DNA of 64,000 bases from Chaetomium olivaceum (GCA_039881045.1 JAYWVB010000009.1:982397-1046396), one strand, 5' to 3'. Shown: positions 24,000-35,276, numbered from the stretch's first letter. Notes: generated by a model from the sequence alone, not told the origin. Made by a program: numbers and translations.

Positions 24000-25015
24000 A
24001 CTAGTACTTAAGGACTCGACCCTCTCCGTACCAACACCCTCATACCTTAGCTCGGCCTAAATGGCGAGGTTATCCAGGCCAAGCATATACTAGTGATTGT
24101 AGTTAACGACCTGGACTTTAATCAGATAGATGTGTAAGGTATTTGGAAAGCTATTAACCTCCTTGAGAGAGAGCTTGACAAAATACGTAGAGGCGAGGAG
24201 CTCCTAGGAAAATACCAACGTCAGTCTTCCGCAGTTCTTTTAGGGCCGCTAGAAAGGAGTCTAGTTATCGCCCTGCTACTACTATACCGTGGTTAGAAAC
24301 ACCTCTCGTAGGCGTCAACCGATTCACGCGAGAGCCTTAAGGTCTAGTATACCCTCCTCGGCAACCACGAGGCAGCGGATATCTCTGAACCGCCGCTATA
24401 GGGCGTTCAGAGCCGTTGGGGGTTCAGAGAGCGAGCGGTAATTTTCATCGACTGGGAGCCGTAGAAGTGAATATAGAAGCGTAGGTCTCAAACTATCGGT
24501 CGTCGACCTGGAGATCTTCCAGCTAGCGGTGAGGCTAGCTCAGCATCAGATTAATACGGCAGAAGTCGGAGCACTACTAATACGAGCGAACCAGCTTGTG
24601 CCGGGAGTAATGATACAACACCCTAGACATTGCAGGAGGCTGCCAAATCGCCTGCCTGAGCGGATTCCGAGGCGTGGAATTCTAATCCTACAGAAGCTCA
24701 AAGTAGGAAACACCCTCCATATAATCGACCCGTCGGAGATACTTTTCGTAGGCTGTCCTGAACCCCTCACTGCCGCCATCGACCGTGATGTTAAATGCGC
24801 GAGCGGGCCTCTCGCGGGGCCTGCAGTCAACGCTCTACACCACTCTGCCGTCACTCTTGTAGAGGGAGTCCCAGGAGGATATGGCAAATCTCCTAGGCAG
24901 AGTAGTCTTTCTCCGATCAGCTTGTTCATCAGTTTTGACCCTAGGCTTCTTTTGTATCTTTGTTCCGGTTACTTCGTCCGAACGACCTGCTTCTGACTTG
25001 TTTGACTTTGCCATG
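24000..25015 (-). mobile_element. decayed PIF1/Helitron-type helicase remnant
   Basis: The minus-strand translation, read through many stops and likely frame slips, resembles fungal Helitron-encoded PIF1-like helicases. In order from 25015 downwards: a basic start MAKSNKSEAGRSDE; then FRTAYEKYLRRVDYMEG with SYFELL, like the region before the helicase core; near 24390-24340 RCLVVAEEGILDLKAL followed by RLREVF, like the Walker B segment and what follows; and near 24150-24060 FPNTLHIYLIKVQVVNYNH, like the later helicase motif block. The plus-strand side is full of CTA/TTA (TAG/TAA stops), as expected for old or RIP-mutated DNA. Element ends were not identified. Confidence 0.5.
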
Positions 25016-25881
25016 ACGCGCCGATTGCTAAGCTGTCAACAATCAACACCTCTTGGTTGCCGTCTCTGGCTGGGGGCCTGCTCGGTTAGGCTGAACCGGC
25101 AGGTGCTGAGGAACCAGCATGCTTGATGTGCATTTCCATGAGTCTGAGACCCAATCATGTTGCGGGGGAGCAGCTACGCTGGAACCAACAGTCCGGCGAC
25201 GTGTTGGCGCTTCTGCTGTGCAACCCTCTTTGTAGACTTGTGTTTCCTTTTTTTCGTGTTCAGCCGTGTATGGCAGCCCATCATTATCCTCAAATTGCAA
25301 TAACTGCATGCTTCGGTTTCGATTTGATACATTCACCGTCGCGTGTGGCTCGGTTGGGTGCCTCAACTTCAACCTTGGCGGGGAATAAACCCTGAGTTGA
25401 AACAAAATTGGCCGGGCACATGATAACTCCCTGTAAAGAGGGGGGATAGTACCCATGAGACGGTAGATTTGGTCAGCTACCGCTCAATCTGAACGTAGCA
25501 GACCTCTATCCACCACCCCCAGCCTGTAGGCCTCCCCCATTTAGGCATCCCGTCCTGTAAGGTAGTTAAGAAGCAAACGATGCCGTGCAGCTTAGATGGG
25601 TTTTTCTATTGCATTTACCGCCTCATTCTGGACATTAGTTAGTTGTTGGCTACAACATCTGCTCCAACTCCATCCCTTCCAACCTGCTTCCCACACATAA
25701 TCTGTACATACCAACATCTTATCAAGCGTTGGCCACCACCACCTGGGCCACCTCCAGACCTCCCGCCTTTCTGCCACCCACATCCCGTATCTGCTGTAGC
25801 CTCCCACAACCGACCAATACTACACCATACCACACATCACCGACGTTACCGCCGTGTTTATCCTCCGACACATCTTTCATC
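25016..25881. other. upstream region of the SNTX-like gene
   Basis: No supported gene. The C/A-rich 25640-25860 stretch is directly upstream of the predicted start of the next gene and probably includes its promoter and 5' UTR. No clear TATA box was seen. Confidence 0.35.
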
Positions 25882-28800
25882 ATGACCAGAAGAGTAAGGG
25901 TTCCCCCTTGGGTTGAGATTGTAGACACCACGTAAATAGATATTACGAGAAACTGACGAGAGAAAGTCCCATGTTTCATTCCACGATGCGTCTGGAAATG
26001 CCGGTCCAAGTCAAGCGCTTGGCCTGGGCGATCCGATTCCATCTATCGAAGACGATGAATTCAGCGCCCAAGAGACGAGCTCAGGTCGATCTGCTAACCC
26101 CTCCATCCCAGCCAACACCCCCGACGATGGTAATAATTTGGATTCCGGGTTTCCAGATCCGTCCTCTCTAAGCTTCTCTTCTTCTCCTGCCGGGCAAGGT
26201 GACGCGGGAAGCATCACTAATCGCTCATCTACCTGCTACGACCCTAAGAAACCCACCGACATGGCCCTCTCCACTATGGTTTTGACTAAACCTGCACTCG
26301 GCGAAGACATCCAGCTCGGCATGCTATACGACGTCCGCAGCAGGCAGTTCTTCGCCGGCTTGTCGCTGTGGGACAACGATGTCATCAACGATAAGCAACA
26401 GGTCGAGGACCAGCAGGTGCAGGATGTTAATTTCACTTACACCACTTCCCTGGATGATGCTCGTGTCCGGGCAGAGCTCGACGTGGAGGGCTGCCTCGAT
26501 CTGGATTTAGGCATCACCAAGGCCACGGGCTGGGCCATGTACCTCAAGGGCAACCAGATCAACACCTACGAGGCGCGAATCGATGTCACATGCCGGGTGG
26601 CCCGTCGCATGCGCCGCATCCCGCAAGAGACCCTGTTCTTGATGCAACATGAGCGCAACCTTGACGACCCCCGGTTCACACACTTCGTCGCCGAGGTGGT
26701 TGAAGGCGGAAGTGCCACGCTCACCTTCGTACAGTCGTGCTCCTCGAAGGAGGAGGCCAAGAGGCTTACGAGTGGACTCAAAGCCGACATCGCGAGTTTT
26801 CTAGCCGGCACTGGCACGAGCTTTAACGTCGCCAGTCAGAGTGAGATCGACGCCGAAAACGTCAAGATCTCTTACAGCGGCACGATGGCTGAGGAGGTCA
26901 TTGACATGGAGGATGCTCGCCGCATTGCCCGTGAAATGCCGACAAAACTAAAACGCCAGTTGAACACGCTTTCTTATACACTCCTGCCCATCAGTGCCCT
27001 GGAGAGTTCCGTAAGACGCGAGGTCCGTACCGTTGATGCCAATCTTGTCGTCAAGGTGGCTACGGTGCTGAGGGCTGGCAGCACCGTATGGACGACCCTG
27101 AGCGATCTCTCTGGGAAAGATGTGTTTCGCACCTCCTTCCCCACCATTGAGAAGCAGGTTCAAAACTTCCAGGCCGCTTTTGCTGAGGCAAATACAGAAT
27201 TCACAGCATCGGCGCGCCGTCTTCTACCGGAGCTTCGGAACGGTACTGCGGATAACAACATCACAAGCTCCGAGCTCCTAGCGGCTGCTGCTCTCTTCGA
27301 GCAGCGCACCAAGATTGCTGAGCAGTTCATCGCCAAAAAGCTTATTGAAGAGTGCGTACTTGGTGAGACGGTTGCCTCTCTGCTAGACGATGGTTTCGAG
27401 AATCATCTCGGCGCCCTCACTACTACTACATCTCTGGCCAAGACCGAGGGGCCGAGGCTGCTGCTGTCGTTCGGCGGCGCTTCAATAAGTCGTTCTCGGC
27501 ATCCGCTCCAGAAGGAGCTGGAATCAACAAGACTGGATTCTGTCAGGTCGGGCAGTTTCGATACATGTGACAGCACTGCCTATAATGAGGACGATGAGGA
27601 CGACGAGGACGACGACGTGGAGGAAGAATGGTTTGAGAACCAACGCACTGTCGCCAACGTGAGGGAAGCGTGCGCGGCACTACGCCAGCAGCGCTTGTCC
27701 GCACCCGCAAATGTCAGCTTTGGAGTGTCGAGCATCGAAAAGGCGTACCGCCCAATTGCTGGACGCGGCAAGATGAAGCGGATCAAGACTACCCCGGGCG
27801 ATATTGTCCTTCAGCACGACGGCAGGCTCCTCATTGTGACCAGCTTACTTCCCACAGCGCCAGCAGCACCAAAGCTCGCAATCAAGGATCAAGTTCTCAT
27901 AGCTACTTGGTCTCGGGAACGGAGTGAAGCCGAAGAGCTTGCTATCCCGACCTCTGGCTTCACCATTCGCTTCCGCCCCGTCCCCAACGCCTTGAAGGAC
28001 GGGGCATTCCCTCGTGCAACGCCTAACGAAGCCTTCACGGAAGTTCTCTGTGACGCTGAGACAGTCACTGTGGTGATAGATAAGAGCAACAACGGGGGGT
28101 CAGCCTCCTTGACGATTGTGACTATGAAGTCACGCTTTGCGTCGAGAGCTCTGTAGGGTCATCGGCCCCAAGCAAGTGTGCTGTGGGCCGTACAATTAGG
28201 TTGCCCTCAGTCGCGTCCAGGATGATTGACTTTTACTTCGCCAACAGAAAGAGACTGTCGTCTCAGAGGAGAGGAGCAGAGCCGTGGAACTCTACCAAAC
28301 AGGCGGTAAAAAGTCTCTCTTCCTCGGCCTCTCGGTCAAGGCCGAGCGGGAAAGCACTGAGGAGCGCTTCTATGGAGAACTCGCAGTCCGTATCGTCGAT
28401 GTTGCTGCCGAGTTTGAGCCCGAGATTGAAGCTGCGCTCACGCAAGACCAGGACAACACCATTGTGGTGGTTTTTGCGGGAACCAGTGGCCATGGGAAGA
28501 GCACCGAGATCAACGCCTTCATCTCCTACCTATTGGGCGGCGAAGTAGACGACCCAGCACGCCTCATGGTCATCGACGACCGCGGCGCCAACCAAACGCA
28601 GGCGGTGACGCAGTGTGTCACTTGCTACCGCATCCGACCGCTTTCTCCCTTGTTCGAGGGCAAGACGTTGCTTATCGTCGATACGCTGGCTACGGCGATA
28701 CAAGGGGTGTCGAACGCGATGCCTTCGTCACAGCCGCCATGTCCGAGTTCTTCAAGACCATTGGGCACGTCAACGCCATCATCTTCACATGCCGAGCCAA

Positions 28801-30127
28801 CGAGGTGCGCACCACGGTACTCTCCCCCGTGTCTACGTATGTCTTCTCGCTGTTCGCCAAGGATGTCCAAGGCTGCCTCCGCACCATCTATACCTTTAGC
28901 GACGCGGGAGCACCGCTGGCGCGTGCTGCACTCCAGGAACTACAGTGGCCGGTTCACAACGGCGAGGTGGAGGTCAACAACGCTGCCTTCACCATCGAAA
29001 TCGACAACCAGAACTTCGGCAAACTTCGTGATTGGTGGCTTATGTCGGTCAAGGGCCAGTACCAGGTTATGCGGATGCTCTTGCGCATGCCGCCTGTACC
29101 GACGGCACAAAGTGCCGCTGTGACCAAGACCCGGCTCACCCTGGAACAAAAGTGCGAGCTAGTTGAGAAGAAGATCCTCCGCACAGCCAACGACGCCCAA
29201 AACCTCATTGCGCGCTTGGGCGCCCTCGCGAGCGCCGTGGGCGCCGCCCCGGGAGACAAGATCTTGGTCGTACAGGACAAGTCGGTCGAAAAGCCCGTTC
29301 AAGGTGGTGCGGCGACAACGCTTTGTCTGGACTGCAACTGGACATGCCATAAGATCTGCGCCTACTCTGACAACGAAGACAAACGGTTCTGTACGGCCAT
29401 GGATGGAGAAAATTGCGGCCAGTGCAAGAAGCGGTGCCACTGGACAAGACACAAGAATGCACAGCACATTATAGTTGTCGAGCAGCACTCGGAGTGGGTA
29501 GTGCCCATGGACCTGATCAAGCTCTGGAACACCAACAACAACACGCTCGAAGGTGCCCTCCTCAATGCCATCGACAAGTACCTCGAGCTCCAGGAAGAGC
29601 TACGGGACGACATCTACTTCCTGGCGCAGATCACCGAGACGCTCAAGAGTACGGCCCTGCTCCACGACCCAACCGCGCTGCTGGGGTACATCCGGACATT
29701 GATCCTGACGGCGAGGGCGCGCGGTGCACCACCAGAGCAGCTGCTCCAGCTCACGACGGCCAAGAACACGCTCCTCTTAGTCCTGGAGGTCCGGAAGAGA
29801 GGTGTGCAAGCCTCGCTCCAGTCCCAGGTTCTGCTCCAGGTGCTTGGCGCGGTGCGGAAGGAAATGCATCGCCGCATGGAGCTCCGGTCGCACGAGCGTG
29901 TTGAGGAGGAGAAAAAGTCGTGCAGTATGTATAACGATCTGCGCACGCAGCTGCCGGCCGATATCCGGAGGAAGGCGCCCGATCCGCTCAAGGCAAAGAG
30001 TGTGAACTGGATTGGCCTGAGCAGCCCGGGCGCGCTTTATCCGGAGAACCTGCAAGCTGTCGTGAAACTGGTTCAAGCGGTGCTGAAAGATGGTGGCGTT
30101 GTTGCGGCGCTTGCTGCTGCCAGTTGA
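25882..30127 (+). CDS. SNTX/MACPF-like - thioredoxin-like - FN3 - AIG1-like GTPase protein
   Basis: Large multidomain protein. A 12-base first exon (25882-25893) and a 67-base intron (25894-25960, CTGAC branch site) lead into a long frame from 25961. From about 26275 the N-terminal region (LGEDIQLGMLYDVRSRQFF, then SLWDND) resembles the MACPF-like domain of the stonustoxin (SNTX) family. At about 27430-27860 follow the acidic tract DEDDEDDDVEEE and the SNTX thioredoxin-like region (EEEWFENQ, SFGVSSIEK), then a fibronectin III domain. The second half is a G domain: P-loop GTSGHGKST at 28479-28505, DxxG at about 28680-28700, and TFSDAG as a possible G4. A Cys/His cluster lies at 29324-29452, then helical sequence. 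The frame is offset three times: at a run of six G (28094-28099), between about 28200 and 28250 (possible short intron), and near 28685. The part boundary could instead mean two adjacent genes; domain order and lack of an intervening promoter favour one. The cellular role is unknown. Confidence 0.65.
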
Positions 30128-30137
30128 TCAAGGTGAG

Positions 30138-30208
30138 CTGTCAAGCTCGCAAGGGGCCGGATCAGTAGTTGGTACGGTGACAACCAGCGAATCTCCGGTG
30201 TTGTATGT
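30138..30208 (+). pseudogene. 5S rRNA 3' fragment abutting the GTPase gene stop
   Basis: About 70 bases align without net gaps to the 3' part of the 5S copy at 30647 (GGCCGGATCAGTAGTTGG, then CCAGCGAATCTCCGG and GTTGTATGT), followed by T/C-rich sequence. The 5' ~50 bases are absent. It starts about ten bases after the stop codon at 30125-30127. Confidence 0.75.
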
Positions 30209-30646
30209 TTTTCTTTCCTCTTTTTTTTTTGCCTTCTCTCCTAGGCCCCCTGCCTTATGACCCGACTGTGGCTCGTTCCCTCGATAAAAATAAAAGTCAC
30301 CCTGGGCATCCGAATGTCCAAGGTTCTATCTAGTACGTTGCCGTATGGTGTGGTGTATGGCCGTACCCCTGGATAGTCCCCTTTCCAGCCGTCTACCCTG
30401 AGCTCTGGAAATTCATTCTTCACTCATAAGTTAGCGCGAAGACGAGAACTTGTCGGAATTTCTACCTTACTTGGCTTCGTGAACTAGTATAGACCAAAAC
30501 AACTGCAAAAACAAATCGAGTTTTCTGATACCAACTATCTGCAGTGTGACACGGGGCCTTGCTTGGTAGCACGCTTGGCTCAACCCCAACACGCTCCTCA
30601 ACGCCAAACACCCTCTTTATCAACCCAAAGTCTACACCACCCTAAT
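30209..30646. other. intergenic between two 5S sequences
   Basis: Begins with a long T/C run (to about 30230). It contains no supported gene. A TTTAT element sits about 30 bases before the 5S gene start, the place where Neurospora-type 5S genes carry a TATA-like element. Confidence 0.4.
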
Positions 30647-30765
30647 ACATACGACCATATCCACAAGAGAATTCGGGATCCCGTCCGCTCTCCCCTCGAC
30701 AAACTTGTGAGAGCCGGATCAGTAGTTGGGTCGGTGACGACCAGCGAATCCCCGGTGTTGTATGT
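30647..30765 (+). rRNA. 5S ribosomal RNA
   Basis: 119 bases with the ascomycete 5S pattern. The ends ACATACGAC and GTTGTATGT pair as helix I. GGGATCCCGTCCGCTCTCC forms the helix II/III/loop B-C region, and CACAAG pairs with CTTGTG. AGTAGTTGGGTCGGTGACGA followed by CCAGCGAATCC forms helix IV/V and the internal control box C. It is followed within about ten bases by T-rich sequence suitable for Pol III termination. Dispersed single 5S genes of this sort are typical of Neurospora and its relatives. Among the 5S sequences in the window this is the one that looks functional. Confidence 0.85.
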
Positions 30766-32550
30766 TTGATCATTTCTTTTCTTTTTCTTTTTTTTATAGA
30801 GTTTAGGGTGACTCGGAGTCTTGGCGGGGAGTTATTTTATACCCCTTTTTTCTAACCACCTGCTAAGGTAGCACCGTCTGGTACCTAGTAGCGTCTGATC
30901 AATCGTCCACTATACAGGTATAGCATTTTAGCGGCCTTCTAGTTTGTAAAAAAAAGGTGTCATGTTAAGAAGTGGGGTGGGTAAAGGATGGCGAGTGATG
31001 AGCTCCGTTCATATAAGTTGCCGAGGACGACCCATCTACAAGTAACGGGAGGGGGCGCTCGAGTCTGTGTTTGCGGCGGCCACTCTTACACGAGTCCCCG
31101 AGGTGAATCATCGATGTTGAATGATAGGTTGCGACCATCGCTCCAATCACTTCAATTCTCCCCACCGATGGCCCCATCCGCTCCGAAGCTTTCTAGAACC
31201 TGGGAGGGGATGGAGGAGTTCCATGCTTCTTTGATGTCGATATCCTCTCCACAGACAAGCGAGTAGCCAGCCAGCCCGCGAGCCGTGTTTTATAGGCCGC
31301 GTAGCTACATATCAGACACACTCTCTCTTTTTTTCCCAGACCTTGCACGCGTACAGTGTACACTCGATTAGCTGATGAGCCTTCCAAATGTAGTTGATTA
31401 AATGATTGCGGTTGCAGTACATGAGCTGGCTCCCATGTAGCCTTACAAATATCCGCCTACCTAGGTGAGCTGGGGTCGGGGTGTAGAATAGTCGTCTACT
31501 ATAACTAGCAATTCAATTTCTTCTCGAGAACTACTAGGGTTTTAGCCCAGTATCTGAGGTAATGCCCCTCTCCTCCTCCAATTAGCACGTTACAAGTATC
31601 TGACTGTGCCATGCTGCTTCGTATGCCACAGTAAAGGGTGAAGCGAAGCTGCTGTGTTAGCCACAACGCCACCGACACATGTTTATACACGATTATGCAC
31701 GATAATTGTGGCATCCAATCGCTTCCCTGAGAACTATTGGGGAAACCCCTCGTAAATGAAACGAAGCGTTCCTTCTTCGCTTCCTCAATGTACATTGTAC
31801 ATACATCTCAGAGATTCATCATTGAAGCTTCGCTTCAATTACTCTCGGTTGCTCAGCGCCCCCCGCAACATCATCAGGTAGCACCCTCAAACAATACGGT
31901 CGAGGCTTTCCAGGGATATTTTCAGCCGCATACCGCGCTTCTCATAAAATGACACCACAAAATGACACCACAGCCGCATACCGCGCTTCCCACAGAATGA
32001 CACCACAGTGACCACATGTCGGGAAGTGAAACAATATCGAGCCGTGAACCAAGCTTAGCGCCATAAGCCACAAGTGCGCAACAGCAGCTGAATAACCCAC
32101 TAGCAGACAAGATCGCCGATACTCGGACAACACACTCGAATAGCGCGATTGGATAGTACAGACATAGGTATGCATCGTGCCATTTATGGCAGTCCCCGGG
32201 CCGAGATCGATCTATCAGACGGCGAATTAGAATCGAATGCTACCCAATCTTGTTACATCACAAAATATCAGTTACATATGTATGTACAATCGCATTCATT
32301 CCGACGACGAGAAAAGAGTTGAGCGATTGGTACATCTCATCCCATCTTCGCAAGCCTCACTTTGTAATGATGGCTCTCCCAATACTGTGGTTGGTCCAAC
32401 CACCACGGACCATGCGTCGCGATGCCGCGGGTCGAGTTGGTTGAGCCGGGAATTGAATCTGCCCGTGCAACATAGAGGGACTGGAGGGTAAATGAGGGGA
32501 ATGAATTGAGAGGAAGGTAAACCACTGCTTTCAGTGCTCCGTGCCGTGTG
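30766..32550. other. intergenic, with a local tandem duplication
   Basis: 1.8 kb with no supported gene, AT-richer than the flanking genes. It contains the 48-base tandem duplication at 31923-32008 and the promoter of the lectin gene at its right end. Confidence 0.4.
31923..32008. repeat. 48-base tandem duplication with inner AATGACACCAC repeats
   Basis: CAGCCGCATACCGCGCTT occurs at 31923 and again at 31971. The motif AATGACACCAC appears three times inside the block (two close copies, then one after the second unit). It is probably a replication-slippage duplication. Confidence 0.75.
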
Positions 32551-32558
32551 TATAAATA
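32551..32558 (+). promoter_or_regulatory. TATA box of the lectin gene
   Basis: TATAAATA, 118 bases upstream of the lectin ATG. It is followed by a C/T-rich start region, the usual layout of a strongly expressed fungal gene. Confidence 0.6.
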
Positions 32559-32668
32559 TCCCCTTCCTCTCCCCTAACTCGAACCATTCTTGTCTCCACA
32601 CAACAGGCAACCTTCATTAGCACACAGTGCTCACTCGACTATCGATAATTTCGCCCACTTTCTCCAAA

Positions 32669-33964
32669 ATGGCCCCGATCCTCAACCGCAGCAACCTAGC
32701 CGCCATCAGCTTTGCCGACGGCAACGGGGACCACATCCGTATCTACTACCAAGATGCCGAGGGCTACATCAGGGAGACCTTTTACGACAACGGCCGCGGC
32801 TGGGCTCAGAGAGACGAGGACGTTGTCGGCAAGGGCAAGCTCAACACTGGCATCGCCGCCATCGCCTGGGACGAAGGGACGCAGGTATATGAAGTCCCCT
32901 CCCATCTCCTTGACAGACAGGACGGACGAACGGACGGATCCAAGTTCGTCTTCGTGCCGTTTGTGTTGACGAGCATTCCGTACGCTGACCGCTTTTATCT
33001 CCGGTTGCCCATAGATCCGCGTCTACTACCTCTCAGAGGACAGCCAGCTTGTCGAGGTAATCATCGAATCCCTATCCTGACTCTCTGTATCCTATCCAGT
33101 CGTCAACCTTTCAACCGCTGATATACCATCCTCGTTAGCGCTGTTACACCGGCGGCAGCGCTGGCGCTTGGTCCGACGGCGCCCTGACGAGAGAGGAGTT
33201 TCAGGCGGCCCCTTACTCACAGGTCGGCGCTGTGCCCTTCAGCCTCGGCAGCTACGACATCCGTGTCTACTACCAGGACACTGAGAACAAAGTGAGCGAG
33301 GCCGTGCTCGATCCGGGTAGCGAGACCTGGACCACGGGCGACGTCAACCTGCCAACCGCCATCCCCGGCACGAGCATCTCGGCTGTGTCGTCCGACAACC
33401 GCCCGAACCAGCGAGTCTGGGTGTACTACCAGCAGGCCAACACGGAGCCTATCGAGTACCAGCTGAAGTCGGACGGCGGTGGGTGGTTGGTAAGTCGGAT
33501 GTGGAGAGGATGTGTCGTGGCTCGCAGTGCCGCCACGAAACCATCGTCGTCTGCTGTTATTCTTCTTCTCCCCTTTTTTTCTCCAATTTCTGACCCTGAC
33601 GGCCTCGATTTTCTGACGGCTTTTACGTTTCTCAGGCGGTTATAACCCCACTGGCAGCTTTGCCCCGGGCGCCTATATCTCGGCCGTCCACTGGGGGGAC
33701 TATAACATCAACGTCTTTGCCGTCGACGACCAAAACACCCTCGTCCAAACGCCCTGGACCAAGGCCGCCTCGTGGCAGAGCACGGTCCCGCTCCAGGAGA
33801 CCGTCATCACTGGCGCACCTATCGCCGCGATCAAGGTCGCCACAATGGAGACCTGGATCCGCGTCTACACCCAGCCGTCCGGCCAGCTCATTAGCGAGCT
33901 GGGTTCCAATGACGACGGTGAATCGTTTGTTACGATGCAATCCGTAATCCCTGTTGACCGTTGA
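32669..33964 (+). CDS. fucose-specific lectin, six-bladed propeller (AAL/FleA family)
   Basis: Predicted cytoplasmic fucose-binding lectin; such fungal lectins act in defence against animal grazers and in glycan recognition. Four exons: 32669-32884, 33015-33056, 33139-33489, 33636-33964, about 312 residues, the normal AAL-type size. Six blade motifs are visible: IRIYYQDAEGYIRE, IRVYYLSEDSQLVE, IRVYYQDTENKVSEAV, VWVYYQQANTEPIEYQ, INVFAVDDQNTLVQT and IRVYTQPSGQLISEL. There is no signal peptide. Introns have normal GT/AG borders. The frame is off by one base at the last splice (near 33636, expected GGYNPTGSF), best explained by a missing G. The TATA box is at 32551. Confidence 0.88.
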
Positions 33965-35276
33965 TGGAGTGGCTAGATAGCTGGCTAGTTGAGCTACCGT
34001 AGGAAAAATGGGATTCACTCTTCTGGAAATGTAAAAGCTGATGTCAACGTGACCGTGGCGCGGAACCAGACATAACAGTTCTTAACTACCGGCCGAGGGC
34101 ACGTACCCAGTAAGGTGGCTCAGCCCATTTGAGGGTTCCATTTTACTAACTGAACCGTATATCGGGCCTGCAAAGGGCTCAGTTTTGGAGGACGGCCACT
34201 GTAGGGACTTGTTTGGACGGTTCTACGGGTTTTGACGCTGTTGCAAGTGAAGGGTGGTCGTGGCCAAGCTACCTACCTACCTTCCATCTGAAATTGGCTG
34301 CAAGAACCTGTTGCCAAACCCCAGGTATCCGAGCCGTCATAATGGAAGCCCTTTCTACCAGGGTAAGGTATTTTTGGTACCCCCCGGTAGTTTGGATATT
34401 AGGGGACAATTCTATCCTAAAGGTTCGTATTTTGGCTAGGAATTGACGAAGTTGCGGTTGCTGAAAGAAAGTGATGGTTCGGTGAACGCTCTGCGTTGAA
34501 CCAAGTGGGGAGAAGAAAGGACATACCAAAGCAATTTCTTGACCTTGATGTTACCCCGCTTTTCTCCGTGACGCAGCCAACGGCCGACGTCATCTGTCTG
34601 CCACAGCAGTGTTCCACAGTCCTGCGGCACTACCGTCTGTCTCATCTTCTCCAATGGAGTACACTTTTCGGTGTTGATGGTTTTTGTCTTTTTTGCTGCC
34701 GAAACATTGAATATTTGGGTATCCTGATATGTAGCTTTACTCCAGACCTCCCCTCCCTACTGTGTGCCCCTCATATAACCCCACCAAACCTCCCCTTTCT
34801 TATAACCCCAAGCCCACAAACAAGCAAGGTCAAATAAAATGAGTAGAAATGAAAAGTAAATAGTATCTTCACTTCTATGTTTAAGGATACTCGCAATATC
34901 TCTCTGGTGTGGACGGAATTCGCTCCGAAATCGCAACTTCGGAACTCGGGATACCGCGGCCTTGGTCCCGAGGTTCCTCTGCCTCGGTCAAAGCGGCCGT
35001 CGTCTGGTCCCGCACCCGGGATGGAGCCAACCGCAACAGGCGGGGTGAATTAGTAGGGGTATGCATCACTAAACATTTACACGTACATATTGTACCTACG
35101 GAGGATCACCAAGTAATCAAGGTTATTCATCGCCATTGGATGAGTAACGACCCACGCCACAAGCTCGACTTTGTAAATCTCCATGTCAATATCTGCTGCT
35201 TATATACCAGACCCCCAGCTTTAAACCGACATCTATCTCATCAGATTCTCAACCGCCTGTACGAATACATCACGCC
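33965..35276. other. intergenic
   Basis: No supported gene. The distal part is the alcohol dehydrogenase promoter. Nothing else was recognised. Confidence 0.4.
35201..35206 (+). promoter_or_regulatory. probable TATA box of the alcohol dehydrogenase gene
   Basis: TATATA (in GCTTATATACCAG) 76 bases upstream of the chosen ATG, followed by a C-rich stretch. Confidence 0.45.

Noticed and set aside
32377..32490. Possible tRNA-like segment before the lectin gene
   Set aside because: A TTCAATTCCCGG-like string is present on the minus strand but no cloverleaf, acceptor pairing or anticodon arm can be built.
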